Assembly (NCBI GenBank): GCA_005786805.1
Contig: SYCV01000076.1
Coordinates: forward strand, 1-64,000
Reading direction: 5' to 3'
Source of the DNA: Planctomycetia bacterium
GTDB taxonomy: Bacteria > Planctomycetota > Planctomycetia > Gemmatales > Gemmataceae
DNA: 64,000 bases
A program made the position numbers and the translations under genes. The notes beneath the pieces were generated by a model. The model was given only the letters and a program-made list of their open reading frames with translations. It was not told where the DNA came from and ran no database searches. Positions 51,301-61,435 of this stretch are shown here, one piece after another (the stretch's first letter is position 1; each line of letters starts with the position of its first letter).

Positions 51301-51902
51301 AATCTCAATTTTGCTTGTTCGATGTTTTTCTGGTTTTCCTTTGCGGATTCTAGAGTTTCATATAATTCACCTTTCCTTGATGTGTAAATTTCTTTAGCTC
51401 TTTCCTCTAATTTTTGAAGTACCCTACGAAGGTTGGGGAGTCCCGTTCCCGCTTCGAACATCATGGGGGCTAAATCTCCCTTACCTTCTAGAACCTCGCG
51501 CCCGCCTGACCTTAATTGGGCATGGGTAATTCCAAACTGCATTGAAAAAGTTTCTCTGTTGTACCCTCCCAGCATTGGTGCGAGCAGGGAAGTCGCATCT
51601 GTATTACTAGCATCTACAAGTGTTTTATTTTCTGGAACTTTTCGCCGTTTAAGGATGTTGGTTTTACCATTTGAATCGAGGAGGGTGGATTCGATTACAA
51701 ATTTATTGAATTCATGCTTGAAGTTATCGTCATTTTGCTTTGGTACACCAAAAAGAAACCATTGAATGTATTTTAATGCGGAGCTTTTTCCTGCCTCATT
51801 GGCGCCATACACAATATGCAAACCGGGATTTCCCTTTGAAAAATCAAGGGTTGTGTCATCAAAGGGGCCGATCTTTTCAAATCGTATTTTTGAAATCTTC
51901 AT
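48384..51902 (-). CDS. AAA family ATPase, SbcC/YhaN-like coiled-coil
   Basis: Walker A VYGANEAGKSSALKYIQWFLFG; long coiled coil; C-terminal PVILDDILINFDDDRALSTLRCL; no CxxC zinc hook seen. Confidence 0.9.
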   Translation of the reverse strand: MKISKIRFEKIGPFDDTTLDFSKGNPGLHIVYGANEAGKSSALKYIQWFLFGVPKQNDDNFKHEFNKFVIESTLLDSNGKTNILKRRKVPENKTLVDASNTDATSLLAPMLGGYNRETFSMQFGITHAQLRSGGREVLEGKGDLAPMMFEAGTGLPNLRRVLQKLEERAKEIYTSRKGELYETLESAKENQKNIEQAKLRLNTWQDASELVASLQKKVEELGVEKKDWTSKQAECESILRALPQLTKYKTAESTLSELDKIPTVDDATLIKYQTAEKFLTSSNALLEQQKKRVLDITTNLSNLNPDEKILTVRTEIEALNQSSELLLKNLADIGNRQKEKDAKEEQIRVLLKDYFTNTGFDESRDLFIDQKTQIQIQELSSIIKSEKTLIEDKEKAFANLLKKIKDLKQEEMNQAPHASLSELISLVQSVKARKLAPSDLEATVSDIPARKLILEAKLNTLTNSTITWDVFLKLHLPSSDDIDGFSKLFANNYSEEQNIKTEIKGRKEALDDKQKQLAILQNEGELLTREELEKLRNLRDLSWNVIENLLEGKPGALPEKVTAVVGANSSPKNAFLKIQQQSDQFTDKLFTASDRVGRGSQLTQDIIGLKKEIIDLEQNLGQTIAAKTEIENDWLKLWSEMGLTKINPPEQMLTWLANASTLQQSIIELIPKLELLASKQNAQAVAFEKILQLTGSREIETAWIKAEEIISTAASFEVSKANNKKQLDTLVGEQSDLQLEMKTLQDKQKASHKTWAGLMANLKLPAEASTNNATLHVKAITSINQHHKDARDLEIRITKMESDNKEILGKLTKVLETLSIKECPTESADIKKMIADLWQKASDAKQEEVLQKSLNADLKLAEAALAKIEEDASTHITTLKPLENIPLENLPIHFEDIRKKIKATKDYEDAKNALIQEASGNDIPSFAKKLEDKNSAAITAELETVRFELTKCSETRDKELQEFANAKANLERLEKQSGSNILSAERELLKSQCLEQAKEFAILTLAKAVLEKTIKDYRKTNQVPLLIKANAYLKTLTNNSLVEIVPTDADGKKSLELLRPGSEDSEVVNFQAANIKAGEASTFLSDGTADQLFLALRLAGIEKNLEKLVEPLPVILDDILINFDDDRALSTLRCLADFSSKTQVILFTHHKHLQKLVSASDFADKVFMHNLG

Positions 51903-53188
51903 TACTTCTTTTCCTCATTTCTTGCAATCGTCTGTATCAATGGCACGAGTTCATCCATGATTTTGCCAAGCCACGCTGTATTCATTGGTTGAATCCCGTC
52001 GGCGTCATCCTTTCCTTTCCACTCTCCGGGAATTTCCTTGTTCAATTTTGCCAATGGGGTTTCTTTCAATAATGATTCCATTTCCTTGGGGTTCTTTTTT
52101 AAATGATTTATCTTCTGGTTGAGAATGGAAAGGGCATCGTCACCCAAGGCTTCGTTTTTTAGGGCGGGGCCTTCGTTGGATGTTTCAACCTTGAGTTGCT
52201 CAAGAAATAAATTACCCGCGCTTATGCCATCGAATATGCCTTGGATGTTTTCAGATACGCGATTCTGACTGCAGATCAACCAGGAATGAAGGCTTGTGTT
52301 TCCTTTGAGGATAATGCGTATCCCATGTGGGATTTCATTGAATGGGAGGTTTCTTGATTCAACTGTCTCAGCTAATTTCCCTTCGAATTCAGATTCTTCC
52401 TCAATACCCTCGAGATTTATGGTGATTGCTTCCCATCGGAAAACATCAAGCGGTTTAAAATCCAACTGCGCTTCATGGTTGTCTTTAAAGGTAACAAGGT
52501 AGCAACCCTTTGCGCCAGTCTCACGGATATGCCTGCCCTGGACATTTCCAGGAAAAATGATGTAGGGTTTTAGGTGGACTTCTTCACGGGTGTGAACATG
52601 GCCCAGGGCCCAATAGGAATACCCCTTGTTGATGAGTTCATTGGTGGTTGTGGGGGCGTAATTATCGTGACCATCCCTGCCATCAAGAGAGGTATGTAAA
52701 ATTCCAATGTTCAATTTTCCCGCGATGGGGGGCGGGTAATTGCCCGCAAGGTTTCGAGTTTCAGCCTGATTACGAAAACCCTGCCCATGAATTATGGCGA
52801 TAACCTCGCCATCCCTGGTTATTTCAAAAGATTCAGGATTATCGGTTGAAAGAATCGTCAAATTTTTTGGGGGAGTCAAAGGCCTCGAGATTTTTGATTT
52901 GGCATCATGGTTTCCCGTGATCATGACCACCCTTATGTTTTTTTGATACAACCTTCCCATCTGTTGGTTGAAATGAAAATTAGCAGTCAGATCTTCAGGA
53001 TCCCCATCGTAAACATCCCCGGCAAGCAGCACAAAATCAACTTTTTGATCTATCGCTAGGGTTACAAGATTTTTAAGCGCCTCCCGGGTTGCGGATAATA
53101 TCTTGTCCGCAGGCAGATTATGCCTTTTCGCCAATCCCTTCAAGGGACTATCCAGATGAATATCAGCAGCATGGATGAAACGGATCAT
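51902..53188 (-). CDS. DNA repair exonuclease, SbcD/YhaO-like metallophosphoesterase
   Basis: FIHAADIHLDSPLKGL; LLAGDVYDGD; MITGNHDA; YWALGHVHTREEV; 1-nt overlap with downstream YhaN-like gene. Confidence 0.92.
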   Translation of the reverse strand: MIRFIHAADIHLDSPLKGLAKRHNLPADKILSATREALKNLVTLAIDQKVDFVLLAGDVYDGDPEDLTANFHFNQQMGRLYQKNIRVVMITGNHDAKSKISRPLTPPKNLTILSTDNPESFEITRDGEVIAIIHGQGFRNQAETRNLAGNYPPPIAGKLNIGILHTSLDGRDGHDNYAPTTTNELINKGYSYWALGHVHTREEVHLKPYIIFPGNVQGRHIRETGAKGCYLVTFKDNHEAQLDFKPLDVFRWEAITINLEGIEEESEFEGKLAETVESRNLPFNEIPHGIRIILKGNTSLHSWLICSQNRVSENIQGIFDGISAGNLFLEQLKVETSNEGPALKNEALGDDALSILNQKINHLKKNPKEMESLLKETPLAKLNKEIPGEWKGKDDADGIQPMNTAWLGKIMDELVPLIQTIARNEEKK

Positions 53189-53363
53189 ATGTGGGTCTCC
53201 TGGGCAAAAAACTGCTATTCCTTATTCGTTTATGGCAACCAAACATTTCCAAGACCTTCGAAAATAAATTTTCACGACTGGGCTGGAAATAATTTCAAAT
53301 TAGGTTCGAATAATCATCGGCTATCTATTTGACATTACAAGCTTGGCAGCAGGAAATTATATC

Positions 53364-56300
53364 ATGCTTAAAATTATTCGCTCAAATTGCAACTCAATAC
53401 CTCATGATATATCTGCAAATTCCCCTGCATGGCTGCGGGATATTCAAAGCAAACTTCAGGATCCATTTAATGCCAGCAGCCGGGTTTACAGGATTGTTCC
53501 CACTTCCCGAAGGCGAAAATTTTTAACCAGGCAACTTGCCCAAAGCGCAAGGATCATCCCCCAGATCATCACCCTGGACCAATGGATTCATGAGCTTTCA
53601 GCCCAGGGGTTGCTGGGCGATTTGACAATCATGACAGAAACACAAAGACATTTGGTGCTTGCAAAGGCCTGGTATCAAACCACGGGAAAGGAAGCTGGCC
53701 CCGCGTTTCTTACGGATATTGATCGTGTCTTTCGCGACTTCCTTGGCACAAATTCCGCCCCTGACGAAAACAAAGATCCTATTATTCTCAATTGTTTCAA
53801 AAACTATCTAGCGCTACTTGAATCTGAAAATTTTGCGGATCGCAACACCCACCTGACCATATTGCTTCGCGCCCTGGAAAAAAATCAGGGGCCCTCAAAC
53901 TGGCTCAAGGATCAAAAACCTTGCTTTATCCTTGAGGGATTTCATCTGTTTCAACCATTGGAATTAAATTTAATCCAGCAGGTTTCACAAAATGCGGAAG
54001 TTGTTCTTTGGCTGGTTGCAAACCTTGATGCAGCACCGGCGCATAATGTCCAGAATGCGGTTGAGTTTTTTGAAAGCACTGGGGTGATTTCTGATATATT
54101 TGATTTCTTTCCCCAGAAAACAAATCCTATCTCCATTTTGGGAAACCAATTATTTCAAGAAACCGGACCAATCCATGATCTTAATGAAGCCGAAGGATTA
54201 CAGGTTTTTAAATGTGGCAGCGCACTTGCAGAGGTTGAGGCATTGGTCCGCTGGTTGAAACGCAACGCTCCGCGGGAAAATCCCGAGTTTAGAAAAATTG
54301 CAGTCGTGATTCCAGGTGAGCCATACTCCAGCTTGGTACGCGAAATATTCACCCGCTCGGGAATCCCATTCAACCTTGCGGGAAAAGGATTTCAACTTGC
54401 TGAATCAAGGCCGGTTCGGGTTCTTCAAGCAGCTCTCGATTTAATCCAAGGTTCCTGGGCAAGGGAGGAACTTTCAGGGTTCCTGCACCTCCCTTTTGTA
54501 TTAAAAACATTAAACAGGCCATACTTTGTGGAAGAAGTTTTAAGACTGCCTGTATCCGCTCCGGCCTCTCTTAAAATCTGGCGTGAAGCGATCACAAAAC
54601 ATGGGGTAAAGCTCAAGGAAAAATCAGAATCAGTGGGAGTTAAATTCCAGTCATTTGTTAGCTCTTTGGAAGCTATTTTAAAACCAATTGAAAATCTTGA
54701 GACAGAATTAGGCACGGGAAAAATAACCAATGTGATAAAAGGTATGTTTGCGATTTTCCCGATTATCAAAATGGACAAGTGGCTTGGGGCCGGTGGTAAC
54801 ATCAAGGATGATTCAATCATCGTGCCCTGGACGGAAATAGAAAAGGATCAAAAGGCATTTTCAAAGCTCAGGGATATATTGAAAGAAGTGCTTTTGCTTG
54901 GCGATCGTTGGCTGCCAGCCTCCATAACCAACGCCAAAAGCCCTGCCGCCTACGCGCATGGGACTTTACAACTCCTGGAAACCCTGCTTGCAGACAGGCA
55001 TTATCAGGTCACGAATGATGATGATGCCGGAGTTCAGGTTTTTGAAGGTCGTGAAATTCAAGGGTTGGAATTCGAAACGGTATTCGCACTCGGCCTTGTG
55101 TCGGGAAAGGTTCCCTCATCCAGGGGAAAATCATACCTGGCCCGTCTCAGGCAAAACCATGGGGTTCTAAAAAGCTGGCTGGAGGCCAGATACAGGGAGG
55201 AGAAATACCTTTTCACCCAGTTGTTCGAGGCCGCCTCAAGGAACCTTATCCTCTCCTATCCCGCCCATGACGAGGAGAAAGAACTAATCCCCAGCTTGTT
55301 TATCAAGCCTTTTGAATCAAGGGCATTGGTACCTCCCATGCAACCAGCCATCACTTGTGGCATTGAAAGAGACATGGAGTTTGGACGAATTCTAAAAACA
55401 GGCAATGAACCCGTGGAAATGGAATCCACAGCATTGGAAGAACTAAGGAACTGGCCCAAATCCAAGTTGCTTGAGGAGGGGGGAGTAAGCTTACCCGAGG
55501 GCCTTTCAAGAATTTTACAGCGGACTTTTCCCGCGTCCAAACCCTTCAGCCCCAGTTCGCTTGAATCCTATTCAAAATGCGCATTCCGATTTTTTGCGGA
55601 CAAAATCATGCGAATTCTTCCCTTTGAAGACAACGAGGCCACACTTCTGGGCAAGCTTGTTCACAAGGCACTCTTTAATGTTTACAAAGGCAAGCAGGAT
55701 GTCTTGAATCTTGAGGCAAATGCACCATTACCACCGCTTGACAAAAAGACTGACCGGATTCTTTTGGAAGCTGAGTGCAGAAGGCTTTGGCAGGATGCCA
55801 ACGACGAGTTCGCTGGCATGATCCGCGTTCACCGGTTGAATCTTCTGCTGGTGCCCAACGGCGTGCTTGACCTTTTGCTGGAATGGCTTTCAAAATACGA
55901 GGAAAACTTCGGCTTTATCGCGGGCGAGAGAAATTTACCTGGCACGGAAATAGGGCTTGATTCCCAAGGTGTTCCAGTATTGCTGGCGGGAATCACCGAT
56001 CGAATTGACGCCAATCGAATCAACCCAACCGAGATCGCACTTGTGGATTTCAAAACCTCCAAGCCCAACAAGGACAAGGTCGAATCACAAACATTGGATG
56101 GCAGATTGCTCCAGCTTCCCCTTTACGCGATCACCGCGAAGAATGAACTCATGCAAAATAAAAAAGGGGAACTCCATGTCACTTCCGCGATGTATGTGCA
56201 CCTCGCGGACACGGAATCCGGCTCGAGTTCCAAAAATGAGATCGAGGTTCCACTCGATGAAAAAAGCCTCGAGCATGCCCGGTCTGTGGCAATCGCGAAC

Positions 56301-56432
56301 GCGGATGGAATCAGGCGGGGCAGGTTTCCACTTTCCACGCATCGCAACACTAAAACTCCGGAGTGCATGAGTTATTGTTCATTCGGACATGCCTGCAGGC
56401 AACCTGCGGGACTGGAAAAATCCTTCAACTAG
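53364..56432 (+). CDS. PD-(D/E)XK nuclease family protein, AddB-like
   Basis: SPSSLESYSKCAFRFFADKIMRI; LLGKLVHKALFNVY; ALVDFKTSKPNKDKV; C-terminal CMSYCSFGHACR (Fe-S type cysteines). Confidence 0.88.
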   Translation: MLKIIRSNCNSIPHDISANSPAWLRDIQSKLQDPFNASSRVYRIVPTSRRRKFLTRQLAQSARIIPQIITLDQWIHELSAQGLLGDLTIMTETQRHLVLAKAWYQTTGKEAGPAFLTDIDRVFRDFLGTNSAPDENKDPIILNCFKNYLALLESENFADRNTHLTILLRALEKNQGPSNWLKDQKPCFILEGFHLFQPLELNLIQQVSQNAEVVLWLVANLDAAPAHNVQNAVEFFESTGVISDIFDFFPQKTNPISILGNQLFQETGPIHDLNEAEGLQVFKCGSALAEVEALVRWLKRNAPRENPEFRKIAVVIPGEPYSSLVREIFTRSGIPFNLAGKGFQLAESRPVRVLQAALDLIQGSWAREELSGFLHLPFVLKTLNRPYFVEEVLRLPVSAPASLKIWREAITKHGVKLKEKSESVGVKFQSFVSSLEAILKPIENLETELGTGKITNVIKGMFAIFPIIKMDKWLGAGGNIKDDSIIVPWTEIEKDQKAFSKLRDILKEVLLLGDRWLPASITNAKSPAAYAHGTLQLLETLLADRHYQVTNDDDAGVQVFEGREIQGLEFETVFALGLVSGKVPSSRGKSYLARLRQNHGVLKSWLEARYREEKYLFTQLFEAASRNLILSYPAHDEEKELIPSLFIKPFESRALVPPMQPAITCGIERDMEFGRILKTGNEPVEMESTALEELRNWPKSKLLEEGGVSLPEGLSRILQRTFPASKPFSPSSLESYSKCAFRFFADKIMRILPFEDNEATLLGKLVHKALFNVYKGKQDVLNLEANAPLPPLDKKTDRILLEAECRRLWQDANDEFAGMIRVHRLNLLLVPNGVLDLLLEWLSKYEENFGFIAGERNLPGTEIGLDSQGVPVLLAGITDRIDANRINPTEIALVDFKTSKPNKDKVESQTLDGRLLQLPLYAITAKNELMQNKKGELHVTSAMYVHLADTESGSSSKNEIEVPLDEKSLEHARSVAIANADGIRRGRFPLSTHRNTKTPECMSYCSFGHACRQPAGLEKSFN

Positions 56433-56444
56433 GAATCGCCCACA

Positions 56445-59400
56445 ATGATAAAAACCTCAGCCAATGCCAGGTTCACCAATCCGCAGAAACACGCGCTTGA
56501 TAGCAGTCGTAACCTGGGAGTCCGCGCCAACGCGGGCAGCGGGAAAACCAGCGTTCTGGTGGATAGGATCATCCAGATACTCGGGCGAAACCAACCCGCC
56601 GAGGATAACGAATTCACTCCAGGTCCCACGCCTGCGTTCTCCATTGAGAACATTGTTTCCATCACATTCACCAAGAAAGCCGCGGGCGAGTTGAAAGCAA
56701 GGCTGATGAAGCTGCTACAGGAACTCGAGTCGCAAAGCCGGGGTCATGTTAAAAAGTGGTGGGCATTACAAATAGAAAAACTGGAAGATGCCCCGATCGG
56801 CACCATAGATAGTTTCTTTGGCGGTATTCTTCGTGAGTTCGCGCTTTTGGATGATTCCGAGGATCGTATCGAGCCTGATTTTGAACTGATGGACCCGTAC
56901 GATGCCCGGGAACTCCAGGGAATCGCGGTGCAATCGGTTCTGCAATCACAGGATGAGGCACATCCCCGCCTGACCTCGGCCTTGGAATGGTGGAAAAATC
57001 TTGATGGTGTGGATGTGCTTGAAAACAACCTGTTGGATTTGCTTGATAATCCCGCGGGGGTGAAGGCGGTTCTAAGAAACAATCCGCAGGTTGATCCCGA
57101 GGCTGAAGCGACAAGAAAAGTCAATTCAGACCCCGCCTTTGTCAAACTGCAAAAGGAAAAAAACGGGCTTTTACAGTTGCTTGACGCCCTGCGGACAAAG
57201 GGCGCCAAGGAACCAGGCTCTTTAAAAAATCTTTCGAAATTAGTTCAACAGACAATTGAAGCGCAACAAATGCTTCAAGGTGATGTTACAAGGAATGGTG
57301 TTGATATCATCAAATTCCTAGCCGGTATGTTACTTACATCTGGAGAGCCTAGGAAATTTACAGGATGCAATCCGGTCAGGGATGAGATTAACGCGTTGCA
57401 TGAGGCATGGGCGGCGCCTCTGGCTGCAAAACGGGTTGATTTTGAGTTGGAAAAACAAGCTTCCATCGCCCGCAACCATCTGATGATAATACTTGCCGAG
57501 GTTGATCAAAAATACAGGACTCTCTGCCTGCAAAAAAACACTTACGACTTCAACACCGTAGCCCGCGGGGTTCTCAGGCTTTTTGAACAATCCCCGAACA
57601 TCATCCCGGAACTTAAGAACCGATTCCGCCACATACAGATTGATGAATTCCAGGATACTAGCAGGTTGCAATGGGAAATTCTTTCCCATCTCGTTGGCAA
57701 TGGGCCCGAACAGGATCAACCTCTGGATAATGACCGACTTTTTATCGTGGGAGATCCCCAGCAATCAATTTATGGCTTTCGCCATGCTGATGTCTCCGTA
57801 TTCAGCGAGGTCATAACTAAAATCACGGATGGCAATCAAAGGAAAAACCTGCATAAGATCCAGACCTCCCATGAACTACATTCAAACGAGATCGCAACAC
57901 CTGAGGTAAGGCTTGGCGATGTCAGGCTGAGCGAAAATTTCCGCACCCTTGCGGTATCCCCCCTCGGATTTTTCAATCATCTTTTTAAATATGTGTTTGA
58001 TCCTGCCATCCATTCAATTGACTTCGCACAAAGTTACCAGGTTTCATTCCAGGAGTTGGTCACCGGGTTGCACAAGGAATCAAAAGGCGAGGTGGTTTAC
58101 ATCGATTACCAGGCTGATGCGACTGATGATGAATCAGATGGCATGTCGATGGGGCAGGTCAGGATGATTGTCGAGGAACTTATTCGTTTCAAGGGTGCGC
58201 CCAGATCCAAACCAGGTGAAAACAATATTCCCCAGGTTTTCTCATGGAGAGACATGGCAATTCTTGTTCCCAGCAGAAACGACACCCTTAGAAAACTGGA
58301 GGAGCATCTGCGCTCCTTGGGAATCCCCTATCTTCTGCATGGCGGAGTCGGGTTTTGGCAAAGGCAGGAAGTGCTCGACATGATGCAACTTTGCCAATCG
58401 TTGTCACAACCTGGAAACGACCTTGCTTTACTTGGCGTTCTAAGGGGCCCCTGCCTGCGATGCAATGACGCGGACTTGTACTTTTTCCATTGCCTGGGCG
58501 GGGGCAGATTACCCAGGGGATTATCCATTCTGAAATCCGCGGATTCAAAACTGGATCATGCGTGTGATGGCAAGCTTCAGCATCTTAAATCCGAGGATAG
58601 GCGGGACCTTGATGATGCATGGGCTGGTTTTTCTGATGATGACAGATCCAGGTTGGTGCGCGCATCGAAGGCGATCGGCTTATTGGGTGATTGGCGGCTT
58701 CTTGTGGACAGGGTTTCGCATTCAGATCTCCTGCAACATTGCATGGAGCAGACTGGAGCCTACGCGATTTACGCATCCATGCCCGATGGTGAGCAGGTGC
58801 TCGCAAACCTCAAAAAATTCTTCGAGTTCCTTCGAAACGAGGAATCGAAGCCTGGTTCCAGCCTGGCGAAGGTCGCCCATGCGCTGGGCGAAAGGGTGAA
58901 GGCCAGCACCAGGGATTCCCAGGCGAACCCAGCCGACCATGGCATGGACGCGGTGCAAATCATGACCATCCATGCATCCAAGGGATTGCAGTTTCCGCTG
59001 GTGGTGGTGGCAAACATGCAACGGATGATTTCTCGGAACAGGACAGAAAGTGTCATCGCAAGTCCCGGAGGTGAAATTGGACTCAAGATCAGGCACCCCG
59101 CCAACCCAAGGAAAATTGTCCCGGATTCAAAATTTGAATCCATCAAAAGGGACATTGATGGCAGGGAACTTGCCGAGAGCAGAAGGCTTTTTTATGTGGG
59201 TGCAACCCGGGCCGAGGAAGTCCTGGTGCTTGCAGGACACAAGCCAGCCAAGGATTCCCTATCCTGGAGGCGTTGGATTTTCAAGGCGCTTGATCTTCAA
59301 GCCTCCGACTTTGATCGAGGGTATTGGGAGAAAGACGACCTGCGTGTCCGATGCAGGTCAAGGAGTGATGGGGGAAGATTGGAGAATAAAAACACGGGCG

Positions 59401-60242
59401 TTGAAGATAAGCCCGCCGAGGACCTTAGAAGATTTTCAGAAACTCCGAAAACCCTCACGATATCCGTCACGCGGATTGAGGATGAAATCAGGATGTTTGA
59501 AGAAATGCCCGCGGATTGGAGCCTTCGAAACACCCATCATGTTTTAACCCACTATTCCCTGCCCACTTTTGAAACCGAGCATGGGAATGATATCCGTGAC
59601 CATATTGGGGCCTTGATCGGTAACACCGTCCACCGTTCACTGGAGAGGCACGGCGAATGGTTCCATTTGAACAGGGATGCGCAACTCCCGTGGATTCACA
59701 AAATGGTCGACATGGAAATCAGCCTTGCCCTTGCGGAACTGGGTGAAGAGCAAGCCATGGTCCTGGGGGATGATGAAATCAAAAAAATCAAGGCACAGGT
59801 GGTTAAACTTCTCACGACTTCAATGGGTGCCGCCATCAGGCACCTGGTCGTTGCGGATGGCAAGGTGGAGATCGACTTTCTACTACCCATGGCGGGATAT
59901 GTGATCCAAGGCAGGATTGACAAGTTGCTGAATATCGATGGCACAGTCGAAATCATTGACTGGAAGACTGATTCCGGCCCAACGAAAAAATCAATTGAAC
60001 ACCATCAATTCCAGATGCAACTTTACGCGCTGGCATTGCTAAGGTGCAATTTGATACCCAAGGGCCAACAATCCGTGAAAGCCAGGTTAGTTTTATTGGA
60101 ACACGAAAAAGTTCATACTTATGAATTCCAATTGAAGGACCTCACCGGGTTTGAAAAGGAACTGAATTCAAAAATGCTGAAAATGAAAGAAAAATTACTG
60201 GAAGACATGGCATCCGATGAATTGCAACATCTTTCCAAATGA
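56445..60242 (+). CDS. UvrD/Rep-type helicase-nuclease, AddA-like
   Basis: RANAGSGKTSVLVDRI; ITFTKKAAGELKARL; IQIDEFQDTSRLQWEIL; VGDPQQSIYGFRHADV; C-terminal nuclease VEIIDWKTD. Confidence 0.94.
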   Translation: MIKTSANARFTNPQKHALDSSRNLGVRANAGSGKTSVLVDRIIQILGRNQPAEDNEFTPGPTPAFSIENIVSITFTKKAAGELKARLMKLLQELESQSRGHVKKWWALQIEKLEDAPIGTIDSFFGGILREFALLDDSEDRIEPDFELMDPYDARELQGIAVQSVLQSQDEAHPRLTSALEWWKNLDGVDVLENNLLDLLDNPAGVKAVLRNNPQVDPEAEATRKVNSDPAFVKLQKEKNGLLQLLDALRTKGAKEPGSLKNLSKLVQQTIEAQQMLQGDVTRNGVDIIKFLAGMLLTSGEPRKFTGCNPVRDEINALHEAWAAPLAAKRVDFELEKQASIARNHLMIILAEVDQKYRTLCLQKNTYDFNTVARGVLRLFEQSPNIIPELKNRFRHIQIDEFQDTSRLQWEILSHLVGNGPEQDQPLDNDRLFIVGDPQQSIYGFRHADVSVFSEVITKITDGNQRKNLHKIQTSHELHSNEIATPEVRLGDVRLSENFRTLAVSPLGFFNHLFKYVFDPAIHSIDFAQSYQVSFQELVTGLHKESKGEVVYIDYQADATDDESDGMSMGQVRMIVEELIRFKGAPRSKPGENNIPQVFSWRDMAILVPSRNDTLRKLEEHLRSLGIPYLLHGGVGFWQRQEVLDMMQLCQSLSQPGNDLALLGVLRGPCLRCNDADLYFFHCLGGGRLPRGLSILKSADSKLDHACDGKLQHLKSEDRRDLDDAWAGFSDDDRSRLVRASKAIGLLGDWRLLVDRVSHSDLLQHCMEQTGAYAIYASMPDGEQVLANLKKFFEFLRNEESKPGSSLAKVAHALGERVKASTRDSQANPADHGMDAVQIMTIHASKGLQFPLVVVANMQRMISRNRTESVIASPGGEIGLKIRHPANPRKIVPDSKFESIKRDIDGRELAESRRLFYVGATRAEEVLVLAGHKPAKDSLSWRRWIFKALDLQASDFDRGYWEKDDLRVRCRSRSDGGRLENKNTGVEDKPAEDLRRFSETPKTLTISVTRIEDEIRMFEEMPADWSLRNTHHVLTHYSLPTFETEHGNDIRDHIGALIGNTVHRSLERHGEWFHLNRDAQLPWIHKMVDMEISLALAELGEEQAMVLGDDEIKKIKAQVVKLLTTSMGAAIRHLVVADGKVEIDFLLPMAGYVIQGRIDKLLNIDGTVEIIDWKTDSGPTKKSIEHHQFQMQLYALALLRCNLIPKGQQSVKARLVLLEHEKVHTYEFQLKDLTGFEKELNSKMLKMKEKLLEDMASDELQHLSK

Positions 60243-60436
60243 ACTGAAAGACAACCATAAACCCATTAACAAAAACAACTTAAAACGATTTCAAACGAAA
60301 CACTTGAATTGTGCCCGGCACTCGGCTACCTATTATTTTTATAATGAAGAATTGGATCGCTATTGGAAGGATTCTCCTTTAAGATCCTAAACTTAAAGGA
60401 TTTAAACTCGGGTCCGGGTTCGGAGTAAATGATTCA

Positions 60437-61393
60437 ATGATGATCGAAGTAGAAAACCTATCAAAATATTTCGGCCCTGTTTTCGCAGTGCGTAATGTTT
60501 CCTTTCAAGTCGAGCACAATGAGATAGTCGGGCTGCTTGGAAACAACGGGGCGGGCAAAAGCACCCTCATGCGCATCCTCACCACCTTTTTGCCTGCCAC
60601 AAGTGGCTCGGCAAAAGTAGAGGGTTTTGATGTGATGAATGATTCCCTGGAAGTAAGGAGGCGGATCGGTTATCTCCCTGAAAGCATCCCTCTTTACCCA
60701 GAAATGAGGGTTGAGGAATACTTGAACTTCCGCGCAAGGCTCAAAGGTGTTGATAGAAAAATCCGATCCACCCAGATTGACAAGGTGCTTGAAAAATGCA
60801 GGGTTGGTGAAGTAAGAAGAAGGCTTCTGGGAACCCTCTCAAAAGGCTACAGGCAACGAGTCGGGCTTGCCGATGCGCTACTTTCCGACCCGCATCTTTT
60901 GATATTGGATGAACCAACTGACGGCCTGGACCCTGAGCAAAAAGTGCAGACATTGAAAATGCTCAAGGAACTTGGCCAAAGCCACACCATTGTGTTTTCA
61001 TCCCACCTTCTCTCCGAGGTTGAGACAATTGTCCAGCGAGTGTTGATCATGCGCAGGGGCAGGCTTGCTTTTTCAGGCAAGATTTCCGAGATGGAAACCG
61101 CTACCGTGGTTCAAATCGAGGCCCGTGGTCCTGAGGAACAAATCGCAAACAGCATTCGTTCACTTGAAGGTGTGATGCAGGTTTCTCATAAGCCCATTGG
61201 CGATGGACTCAATTCCTTTGATGTTCGTTGCGCCGAGAATCATGATATCAGGGAAGCGATTTATCAACGCATATCCCAGGGAGGATGGTCGCTTCGCAGG
61301 CTTGACCAAAGGCGTAAAAATCTTCAGGACAAATGGAACGAAATCAACAATCTTGATGATAACGCCCTGCAGTCTGCTGTGGGTTCCAGGTAA
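60437..61393 (+). CDS. ABC transporter ATP-binding protein (GldA-like)
   Basis: GLLGNNGAGKSTLMRIL; TLSKGYRQRVGLADALL; LLILDEPTDGLDPEQ. Confidence 0.94.
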   Translation: MMIEVENLSKYFGPVFAVRNVSFQVEHNEIVGLLGNNGAGKSTLMRILTTFLPATSGSAKVEGFDVMNDSLEVRRRIGYLPESIPLYPEMRVEEYLNFRARLKGVDRKIRSTQIDKVLEKCRVGEVRRRLLGTLSKGYRQRVGLADALLSDPHLLILDEPTDGLDPEQKVQTLKMLKELGQSHTIVFSSHLLSEVETIVQRVLIMRRGRLAFSGKISEMETATVVQIEARGPEEQIANSIRSLEGVMQVSHKPIGDGLNSFDVRCAENHDIREAIYQRISQGGWSLRRLDQRRKNLQDKWNEINNLDDNALQSAVGSR

Positions 61394-61435
61394 TAAAGTG
61401 CCGGGTTGACCGGTCGTTTTGCAAACTAAATACAT

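Noticed and set aside
53298-53315. GGTTCGAAT-like tRNA T-arm motif between the SbcD-like and AddB-like genes
   Set aside because: No acceptor stem, anticodon arm or CCA context around it.
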